From JARRKC01 sp963723965 (GTDB lineage Bacteria; Acidobacteriota; UBA6911; RPQK01; JAPXNP01): DNA of 64,000 nucleotides. The DNA is taken from NCBI GenBank assembly GCA_963723965.1, contig CAVRSV010000012.1, positions 558,001-622,000 of the forward strand, read 5' to 3'. Position 1 is the first letter of the stretch, and each line of letters starts with the position of its first letter. Of this stretch, positions 58,326 through 64,000 are shown in pieces. The translations under genes were made by a program, and so were the position numbers. The notes under the pieces were generated by a model, which saw only the letters and a list, made by a program, of their open reading frames with translations, was not told where the DNA came from and ran no database searches.

Positions 58326-59618
58326 ATGATCAGGGAAACCGCCGATCCGTCTCCGAGTTCCCAGCCCCCCGCCATCCTGCGCTGGAGTGTCCTCGTTTTC
58401 GTCAGTCTGGCCATGTTCGGCAACTACTACGTCTACGACAGCATCAGCCCCCTGGCCGATGTGTTGAAGCGGCAGTTGCACTTCTCGGATGCCGACATCG
58501 GAACGCTGAACGGGATCTACAGCCTCCCCAATGTCATCATGGTCCTGATCGGCGGGATCATCATCGACCGGATCGGCACCCGGCGTTCCACGATCCTCTT
58601 TGCCTGCCTCTGCGTGTGCGGAGCCGTGGTCACGACGCTGCACCCGGCCCTCTGGAGCATGGCGACCGGACGTCTGATCTTCGGGCTGGGGGCCGAATCG
58701 ATGATCGTCGCCGTCACGACGGCCCTGGCCAAGTGGTTCAAGGGTAAGGAACTCAGCTTCGCTTTCGGGCTGAATCTGACGATCGCCCGACTCGGTTCGT
58801 TTGCGGCTCTGAATTCGGCAACCTGGGCTCGATCCCTCTATGCGAGCTGGCGGGGACCCCTGCTGCTGGCAGCGGTGATCTCCCTGACCTGCGTGATCGG
58901 CGCCGTCATCTACTGGATCCTCGAGTCTTCGGCGGCGCGACGCTATGAGCTGGGCGATGCGTCCAAGCCGGACAAGATCGAGTGGCAGGACGTCTTCACC
59001 TTCAGCCGCTCCTACTGGTACATCGTGGGACTTTGTGCGGTCTTCTACTCCGGGATCTTTCCCTTTCAGACCTTCGCAGTGAAGTTCTTCATTGAAGCCC
59101 ACGGTACGAGCCGCGAGCTCGGCAGCTTCCTGTCGAGCATGTTGACCCTCTTCGCCATGATCTGCACGCCCCTGTTCGGTCTGCTGGCCGATCGGATCGG
59201 CAAACGCTCGCAGCTCATGATGGTGGGCTCCGTGCTGCTCATCCCCGTGTACCTCCTCATGGCGTACACGCACGTCAGTCTGTACGTCCCGATGTCGATG
59301 ATGGGCATCGCATTTTCCCTGATCCCGGCAGTCATGTGGCCGTCGGTCGCCTATGTGGTCCAGGAGGTGCGATTGGGTACCGGGTACGGGCTGATGACGA
59401 TGATTCAGAACATCGGCCTCACGATCTTCAATTTTCTGATCGGCTGGGCCAACGACATTTCCGGTGCGGGGCCTCAGAATCCCGGCGGTTACGATCTGGG
59501 AATGTGGCTGTTTTCGACGCTGGGAATCCTCGGGCTGGTCTTCGCCATCCTGCTCAACCGCAGCGAGGCGGGGCCGCACGGTCACGGTCTGGACACAATC
59601 CGCGCCGGTGGCGAGTGA
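58326..59618 (+). CDS. MFS transporter resembling the MFSD1 group
   Basis: 430 residues from ATG 58326, with 12 predicted membrane helices. The first helix and loop read MFGNYYVYDSISPLADVLKRQL, followed by YSLPNVIMVLIGGIIIDRIGTRRS (the MFS loop 2-3 motif). The layout is like eukaryotic MFSD1 and its bacterial relatives. Later regions: LIFGLGAESMIVAVTTALAKWFKG, FLSSMLTLFAMICTPLFGLLADRIGKRSQLM. Substrate unknown; MFSD1 itself carries dipeptides, so peptide or amino acid export is one idea. Upstream in-frame sequence to 58218 looks non-coding. Confidence 0.87.
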   Translation: MIRETADPSPSSQPPAILRWSVLVFVSLAMFGNYYVYDSISPLADVLKRQLHFSDADIGTLNGIYSLPNVIMVLIGGIIIDRIGTRRSTILFACLCVCGAVVTTLHPALWSMATGRLIFGLGAESMIVAVTTALAKWFKGKELSFAFGLNLTIARLGSFAALNSATWARSLYASWRGPLLLAAVISLTCVIGAVIYWILESSAARRYELGDASKPDKIEWQDVFTFSRSYWYIVGLCAVFYSGIFPFQTFAVKFFIEAHGTSRELGSFLSSMLTLFAMICTPLFGLLADRIGKRSQLMMVGSVLLIPVYLLMAYTHVSLYVPMSMMGIAFSLIPAVMWPSVAYVVQEVRLGTGYGLMTMIQNIGLTIFNFLIGWANDISGAGPQNPGGYDLGMWLFSTLGILGLVFAILLNRSEAGPHGHGLDTIRAGGE

Positions 59619-59711
59619 GCGGCCGGAGATCTCCGGCGCCGAATCTGACCCTCTGCGTTCGGCTCCGGTCCCCTTGACAGGCGCCCTTGCCTCGTCTAGA
59701 GAGTCAAAGGA

Positions 59712-60500
59712 ATGGCAGCATTCACCCTGGATCGAATCATCCTGACATCGCACTTCCTCGATCAGCCGCTGCCCGGGCTCGACGCTCTCGCCGGACCGGA
59801 CTGGACGCGCAACCGACCCGTTCCTGCCGGATCGGACCCGATGGAGCGGATGGTCTCGGTGTATGCGCCGCTGGCTGAGTGGGTCCGCCGAACCGTCGCC
59901 GCCGGAGATCGGCCCGTCTCGATTGCGGGCGACTGCTGCTCCAGTCTGGGAGTGCTGGCCGGGCTTCAAGCCGCCGGCGTATATCCTTTTCTGATCTGGT
60001 TCGATGCGCACGGAGACTTCAATACGCCGGAAACCTCCCCGAGCGGGTTCTTGGGCGGAATGCCGCTGGCCATGCTCGTCGGGAGAGGCGACCAAAGACT
60101 GGTCCGGGGTCTCGGCCTGCGGCCACAGCCGGAGGATCGTGTCATTCTGAGTGATGCGCGCGACCTGGACACCCTGGAGGCGGAGGCACTCCGTCCGTCG
60201 CGCGTCCGGCATCTCGCATCCGTCCAGGATCTGCTGCGGAACCCCCTGCCGGAAGGACCTTTATACGTGCACTTCGACACGGATGTCGTGACACCCGCCG
60301 AAGTACCTGCGCAGAACTACGTGGCGGCCGGAGGCCCGAGCTCCCGGGACGTCGAGACGGTCTTTCGTGCTCTGGCCGAGACCGGGCGAATTGTGGCCGT
60401 CTCCGTCTCTACGTGGAATCCCGACCTCGATCGAGATGGACGGAGCCGCAAGGTCTCGATGAAGCTGCTGAAGGTACTCCAGGAGTCGCATCCCGGATAG
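59712..60500 (+). CDS. Arginase/agmatinase-fold protein with Cys in place of a metal His
   Basis: 262 residues of ureohydrolase fold. Motifs seen: VSIAGDCCSSLGVLAGL, where the usual GGDHS metal His is Cys; LIWFDAHGDFNTPETSPSGFLGGMPLAMLVG with the DAHxD ligands; and LYVHFDTDVVTPAEVPA with DxD. So five of the six usual ligands are kept. The exact substrate is unknown and activity could be altered or use a different metal. AAGGA lies before the ATG at 59712. A hairpin follows the stop. Confidence 0.82.
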   Translation: MAAFTLDRIILTSHFLDQPLPGLDALAGPDWTRNRPVPAGSDPMERMVSVYAPLAEWVRRTVAAGDRPVSIAGDCCSSLGVLAGLQAAGVYPFLIWFDAHGDFNTPETSPSGFLGGMPLAMLVGRGDQRLVRGLGLRPQPEDRVILSDARDLDTLEAEALRPSRVRHLASVQDLLRNPLPEGPLYVHFDTDVVTPAEVPAQNYVAAGGPSSRDVETVFRALAETGRIVAVSVSTWNPDLDRDGRSRKVSMKLLKVLQESHPG

Positions 60501-60515
60501 AAGCCGCCAGGGAAA

Positions 60516-60538
60516 CACGCCTTTTGCCTTCTGGCGTG
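60516..60538 (+). terminator. Hairpin downstream of the arginase-like gene
   Basis: CACGCC (60516-60521) pairs with GGCGTG (60533-60538); GAAGCC (60500-60505) and GGCTTC (60549-60554) extend the fold. No T-run, so termination is uncertain. A 7-bp array (TTCGCCC x2 with two weaker units, 60544-60571) follows. Confidence 0.4.
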
Positions 60539-60543
60539 TGTGC

Positions 60544-60571
60544 TCTTCGGCTTCCAGTTCGCCCTTCGCCC
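60544..60571. repeat. 7-bp tandem array, TTCGCCC type
   Basis: Units TCTTCGG, CTTCCAG, TTCGCCC, TTCGCCC in register. The unit is the same as the main one of the 44880 array. Confidence 0.5.
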
Positions 60572-60575
60572 TGAC

Positions 60576-60605
60576 TTGGTCCTTTCGGGCACGGCTCTGT
60601 ATACT
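60576..60605 (+). promoter_or_regulatory. Candidate promoter of the encapsulin operon
   Basis: TTGGTC (60576-60581), 18-nt spacer, TATACT (60600-60605). This would give a leader of about 95 nt before the ferritin-like start, where a GAGGAGG site stands. Confidence 0.45.
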
Positions 60606-60707
60606 GGATTTAGCGGCTTGCTCTAACTCGTTGACACACCATTTCTTCCGCTTCCAGGCTCAGCCGCTTCAGACCAACCATACACGGCGCATCGAGAGGA
60701 GGTTCAG

Positions 60708-61061
60708 ATGACCGATTATCACGAACCACCGGAAAACATGTCCGAGCAGGATCGCGATTTCGTGCGCGCCCTGCGCAGCCTGATCGAGGAAATAGAGGCC
60801 GTGGACTGGTACCAGCAGCGGATCGCCTCATCCGGAGATGAGGAGCTCCTGACCATCCTGTCCCACAACCGGAACGAGGAGATGGAGCATGCCTGCATGA
60901 CGTTGGAGTGGTTGAGGCGCAACATGCCTGGCTGGGACGAGAAACTCCGGCTCTACCTCTTCACGGAAGGGGACATTGCGTCGATCGGAGAGGAGCCCCA
61001 GTCGAGCGCGGCCGCTTCCCCGGGCCAAGGCCTCGGAATCGGCGATCCGCGCAGGCCGTAG
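60708..61061 (+). CDS. Encapsulated ferritin-like protein (EncFtn), encapsulin cargo
   Basis: 117 residues. A two-helix ferritin half that must dimerise to form the iron site. Ligand positions match those described for Rhodospirillum rubrum EncFtn with an offset of four: Glu27/Glu28, Trp34, Glu58 and His61 (IEEIEAVDWYQQRIA; NRNEEMEHACMTLEWL). The C-terminus after ~95 is a flexible linker ending GLGIGDPRRP, which fits the LGIG-type targeting peptide that docks cargo inside encapsulin shells. A strong GAGAGGAGG site precedes the ATG. It sits 42 bp before the shell gene, so both are made together. Role: ferroxidase loading iron into the compartment. Confidence 0.93.
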   Translation: MTDYHEPPENMSEQDRDFVRALRSLIEEIEAVDWYQQRIASSGDEELLTILSHNRNEEMEHACMTLEWLRRNMPGWDEKLRLYLFTEGDIASIGEEPQSSAAASPGQGLGIGDPRRP

Positions 61062-61103
61062 AGTAAACCCCGTCTTCGGGCCAAGTGATAAGGAAATCTG
61101 ACA

Positions 61104-61910
61104 ATGAATATCTTGCGACGAGAACTCGCACCGATTACCGAAGCCGCCTGGGGCCTCATTGACCACCGGGCGAAAGAGGTCCTTCAGGCTTCCCTTTCCG
61201 GCCGTCGCGTCGTCGATGTGGACGGACCGAAAGGCTGGGAGTATTCCTCGGTTCCCCTGGGCAGACTCACGGCGCCTCACGAGGCGGCGCTGGGGGAGGT
61301 CGGATTCGGGCTTCGGGCCGTCCAGCCTCTGGTTGAGTCCCGCATCATCTTCGAGCTCGATGTCTGGGAGCTCGACAACGCCTCCCGGGGCGCTGAGGCG
61401 GTCGAACTCGGTCCCCTCGAGGAGTCGGCCCGCCGAATAGCCACGTTTGAGGAAACCGCGATCTATGAGGGGTTTGCCGGAGGAGGAATCCGGGGACTCC
61501 GAGAATGCACCGAGCATGAGAGGCTCCGCTTTTCGGGAGATCCCTCCCATCTCCTGGAGGCTGTCGCCGTCGGGCTTGCGCGCTTCGCCGGCAGTGGTGT
61601 GGATGGGCCCTATGTACTGGTGGCGGGTTCGGAACTGTGGCAGGCCGTCAGCGAGCACAGTCAAGACTATCCGCTCAAGAAGCACCTGGAGCGGCTCCTC
61701 GGGAACCCTCTCATCCTGAGTCCTTTCCTTCAGGATACGGTCCTCGTCTCGCTTCGAGGAGGCGATCTGAAGCTTACACTGGGCCAGGATTTCGCCATTG
61801 GGTACCATTCCCACGACACACGGAAGGTCCAGCTCTACCTGACCGAGACCTTCACTTTTCGGGTTCTTGACGGGGCCGCGGTGATCTCCATCGAGTGGGA
61901 TCAGGAATAG
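61104..61910 (+). CDS. Encapsulin nanocompartment shell protein
   Basis: 268 residues, family 1 (HK97-fold, linocin M18-like). Clear matches: MNILRRELAPITEAAWGLIDHRAKEVL at the N-terminus, SLSGRRVVDVDGPKGWEYSSVPLGRL, VQPLVESRIIFELDVWELDNASRG, EETAIYEGF, LILSPFLQDTVLVSLRGGDLKLTLGQDFAIGYHSHD and FTFRVLDGAAVISIEW. The size suggests a T=1 shell of 60 subunits, by analogy. The adjacent EncFtn gene with a docking peptide makes this an iron-storage compartment in the cytosol. Confidence 0.97.
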   Translation: MNILRRELAPITEAAWGLIDHRAKEVLQASLSGRRVVDVDGPKGWEYSSVPLGRLTAPHEAALGEVGFGLRAVQPLVESRIIFELDVWELDNASRGAEAVELGPLEESARRIATFEETAIYEGFAGGGIRGLRECTEHERLRFSGDPSHLLEAVAVGLARFAGSGVDGPYVLVAGSELWQAVSEHSQDYPLKKHLERLLGNPLILSPFLQDTVLVSLRGGDLKLTLGQDFAIGYHSHDTRKVQLYLTETFTFRVLDGAAVISIEWDQE

Positions 61911-62144
61911 CCCCGTTTGGCGGCCGGCCGCGGTTTGCAGGATCGCATGACGGTGGTCCGAAGGGACACGCCTTTGCAGTCCACATAGCCACTTGATATA
62001 ATACGTTTAGTGGTTATTACAGCCATGTTAATAACATTCGGACATTGATCTACGGCATGGCTTCTATCCTGAAACGGATGACCACCAAACAGATTCTCTT
62101 TCCGTGCTCTAGCATCATGCACGGATCGGAAAGGAAAGGTCATC
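61911..62144. other. Unusually AT-rich leader region upstream of rhodanese
   Basis: 234 bp holding the promoter at 61974-62002 and, right after it, the inverted repeat GTTATTA/TAATAAC (62013-62019/62029-62035). A 35-codon reading frame (ATG 62057 to TGA 62164) crosses the rhodanese start; I cannot say whether it is translated. Confidence 0.5.
61974..62002 (+). promoter_or_regulatory. Sigma-70-type promoter of the rhodanese gene with adjacent operator-like repeat
   Basis: TTGCAG (61974-61979), 17-nt spacer, consensus TATAAT (61997-62002). Predicted transcription start is near 62009, just before the 7-bp inverted repeat at 62013-62035, a place where a repressor could act. This is the closest match to a consensus promoter I found in the window. 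Confidence 0.7.
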
Positions 62145-62492
62145 ATGCAAAAACTTACTACTGACGAATTGAGGAAAATGCGCGATCAAAGAGACGACTT
62201 TCTCCTCATCAATGTACTGGACGAGGAGAGTTTCGATAAGGAGCATATCCCCGACTCCCGGAGCCTTCCGCTCGAGCGGAAAGATTTCCTGAAGGAGGTC
62301 AATCGATTGGCGGGAAGAAAGGATCGGCGGATCGTTGTCTATTGTGCCGGCCCCGACTGTACCGCCTCGCCGACGGCCGGGAAGAAACTCGAAGCCGATG
62401 GCTTCACGAACATCTCCTACTACGAAGGCGGAATGAAGGCGTGGCGTGAGGCCGGCCTGCCGATTCGGCAAGCCGCTCACGTTTCGCATTGA
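62145..62492 (+). CDS. Rhodanese-like sulfurtransferase domain protein
   Basis: 115 residues, a single rhodanese domain. It starts MQKLTTDELRKMRDQRDDFLLINVLDEESFDKEHIPDSRSLPLE. The active-site loop begins at the Cys in VVYCAGPDCTASPTAGKKL, and the end IS YYEGGMKAWREAGLPI is typical. Cytosolic, moves sulfane sulfur, or acts in a redox/sulfur response. An AAAGGAAAGG site is 6 nt upstream of the ATG. Base composition of the gene start and leader is more AT-rich than its neighbours. Confidence 0.9.
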   Translation: MQKLTTDELRKMRDQRDDFLLINVLDEESFDKEHIPDSRSLPLERKDFLKEVNRLAGRKDRRIVVYCAGPDCTASPTAGKKLEADGFTNISYYEGGMKAWREAGLPIRQAAHVSH

Positions 62493-62662
62493 GTTTGCCG
62501 GTCCCGACCACGGATGGGCCGTGGCCCGCCGTCTCGGGACCTCCGGATCGCGCCGTCAGGCATCTCTCCCCGCTGGCAGGGGGACCGGGACCCGCACCGC
62601 GGAGTGCCGTTCGCCGGAGAGGGCGGAAGCAGATGCCGGGCGGCGCGTTCGTCTGCAGATCC

Positions 62663-64000
62663 TCATCGGTCTCCCTCCGACCCGCTTCCTGCGAGGCGCT
62701 TCGTGAAGACGACCTTGTCATCACCGGGAGCGTAGAAATCAGCCAATCGCGCCTCTTCCCGGTAGCCGATCCTCGTGTAGAACCCGCGCGTCGGAGCATA
62801 GTCGAGCCGCCCGGCAGTTTCCACGACCACGATCCGGCCTCCCTCCTGCTGAATCCGACTCTCCGCGAACTGCATCAACTTCTTGCCGATTCCCCGCCCC
62901 TGTTCGGAGGGCGACACGGCCAGCCAGTAGAGGTCGAAGGTCCCCAGCGTACAGGGAGTCTGCCCCCAGCAGACCCATCCGATCGGCGTTCCGGCCCGCT
63001 CGCAGGTGTAGGAATGGTAGTGGGGGAGGTCCCGTGGCGCTACCGCCTCATCGATGACTTCCGCGGCGACGGCCAACTCATCGGGACGGAAATAGCCGGT
63101 CGCCGCCAGCAGCCCGACGATTGCGTCCCGGTCGCGTGCTTCCGTGCAGCGGATGCCGAACGGGCCCGAGACTGCCGCACCGAAGGAGGCCGCCGAAGCC
63201 GGAAGGCGATCCGCCGACGCATTCTCGAGAAGGACGGCGACGAACTCCCGAAACTCGATACCGGCCGCCGCCAGCGCCGCGGCAAAGCCGCCATCCGGCG
63301 AGATGTCGGGATTCGCATTGACCTCGAGGACATAGGGCACGGCGGCTTCATCCAGGCGGAAATCGACCCGCGCGTAATCCCGACAGCCCGTCGCCTCCCA
63401 GGCCGCCCGAGCCATGGAGTGGAGCTCCCCGGCCACCGTCTCGGCGACGATGGCGGGGATCCGGCGCACCGTGTTCCGGTATTCGAAACTCTCGGGGAGC
63501 CACTTGGCCGCATAGTCGACAATGCGGGGCCTTCCTGGGGGGAAGCCCACAAACTCGATTTCGGCCGGCGGCAGCATTTCCACGCGGCCGCCTCTTTGCA
63601 GCAGCGAAATGTTGAATTCGCGGCCGGCGACGAACTCTTCGATGAGGGCGTCCTGTCCGAATTGTTCGTGGATCCTCGTAGCGGCGCGAACCAGTTCCGG
63701 GCCGGGCGCCTGGACGACGGACGCGGCGTCGATTCCTTCGCTGGCATCGGCGAGGAGCGGCTTGACGATCACCGGAAAGGCGAGGTCCCGGCCCGACTGT
63801 CCAGGTTCACCCGCGACGGAGACCGCCCAGGAGGGGGTCCGGATCCCGCGGGATCGCAGTTGCCACTTGGCCAGGTTCTTATCCAGTGTCAGCCCGAGAC
63901 AGAAACTGTCGCTTCCCGTGAAGCGCCGACCCAGGGAGCGGCACACCGCCGGGACATCACAGGCCTGCGCAGCGCGGCCCTGCAGGCTCTCGACCAGATT
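62663..64000 (-). CDS. D-Ala-D-Ala ligase-like ATP-grasp protein fused to a GNAT acetyltransferase (5' end missing)
   Basis: The frame is open to the right edge, and upstream residues (NLVESLQGRAAQACDVP) fit the ligase N-terminus, so the gene starts outside the window. About 445 residues are visible. The ATP-grasp part covers the first ~280: GRRFTGSDSFCLGLTLDKNLAKWQLRSRGI, FPVIVKPLLADASEGI, ALIEEFVAGREFNISLL, RVDFRLDEAAVPYVLEVNANPDISP. The GNAT domain fills the last ~150: LYWLAVSPSEQGRGIGKKLMQFAESR (acetyl-CoA loop QGRGIG) and YTRIGYREEARLADFYAPGDDKVVF. Probably links and acetylates an amino acid or peptide; the product is unknown. Confidence 0.9.
   Translation of the reverse strand, partial: NLVESLQGRAAQACDVPAVCRSLGRRFTGSDSFCLGLTLDKNLAKWQLRSRGIRTPSWAVSVAGEPGQSGRDLAFPVIVKPLLADASEGIDAASVVQAPGPELVRAATRIHEQFGQDALIEEFVAGREFNISLLQRGGRVEMLPPAEIEFVGFPPGRPRIVDYAAKWLPESFEYRNTVRRIPAIVAETVAGELHSMARAAWEATGCRDYARVDFRLDEAAVPYVLEVNANPDISPDGGFAAALAAAGIEFREFVAVLLENASADRLPASAASFGAAVSGPFGIRCTEARDRDAIVGLLAATGYFRPDELAVAAEVIDEAVAPRDLPHYHSYTCERAGTPIGWVCWGQTPCTLGTFDLYWLAVSPSEQGRGIGKKLMQFAESRIQQEGGRIVVVETAGRLDYAPTRGFYTRIGYREEARLADFYAPGDDKVVFTKRLAGSGSEGDR

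Noticed and set aside
58290..60212. 640-codon minus-strand frame across the MFS and arginase-like genes
   Set aside because: Spans two genes and a gap, with His/Arg/Asp-rich composition and no domain; a GC-bias artefact.

Overview
The window is GC-rich bacterial chromosome, dense in genes on both strands, with one tRNA gene, no rRNA and no phage or IS element that I can recognise. The organism looks like a diderm (LpxL-type acyltransferase, a TolC-type efflux gene, SecG, type IV pilus minor pilins). It makes bacillithiol (bshA, bshB1 and bshC are all present), has a cytochrome bd oxidase, an encapsulin iron store and DUF4126/S9/M48 proteins. This mix fits Acidobacteriota or a neighbouring deep lineage. 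That is inference from gene content, not a phylogenetic result.

Layout. 1-7250: end of a beta-helix protein, then a minus-strand block with tRNA-Leu(GAG), secG, tpiA, pgk and gap (lower glycolysis), followed by an operon of an LpxL-like acyltransferase, an EgtD-like methyltransferase and a thioesterase. 7500-17900: a B12-binding radical SAM protein, a soluble chemotaxis receptor with a Cys-rich PAS domain, a HDOD/histidine-kinase/receiver hybrid, a PilZ protein, a four-gene minor pilin operon and a PP2C phosphatase. 17900-22550: methyltransferase, DUF302, a TPR lipoprotein-like protein, YjbQ, DUF4126 and PHP. 22700-31200: a GH3 glycosidase with a frameshift, an S9 peptidase fused to a formylglycine-generating-enzyme-like domain, a DUF134 regulator/NifX-like pair with a 22-bp palindromic operator, MOSC, and an aldo/keto reductase. 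31160-37300: a BASS transporter, SucA, EcsC and a metallo-beta-lactamase-fold protein. 37376-44432: an O-methyltransferase, then one operon dapA-like/bshC/sugar-phosphate transferase/bshB1/bshA. 45256-52446: ComEA, prepilin peptidase, a thioredoxin-like protein, a broken tolC-like gene, an M48 protease, Nnr and TsaE. 52542-64000: CydAB, Rho, a second PP2C phosphatase, an MFSD1-like transporter, an arginase-like protein, the encapsulated ferritin plus encapsulin pair, rhodanese, and an ATP-grasp/GNAT fusion cut by the window edge.

Two window-wide patterns cut across the genes. First, at least a dozen intergenic spots carry degenerate short tandem arrays with 7-bp or 9-bp units. Each locus has its own unit sequence, and several loci hold two arrays facing each other as an inverted pair around a GC-rich hairpin core. 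The arrays reach into genes: they supply the stop codon of the acyltransferase and of the radical SAM gene, and one occupies the place where the start codon of the 17890 methyltransferase should be. Second, many genes start 6-10 nt after a TANNNT-type -10 box and lack a Shine-Dalgarno sequence, which points to widespread leaderless transcription.

Four single-base frameshifts (three in the tolC-like gene, one in GH3) all go in the same +1 direction. They may be true decay, or assembly error that only raw reads could settle.
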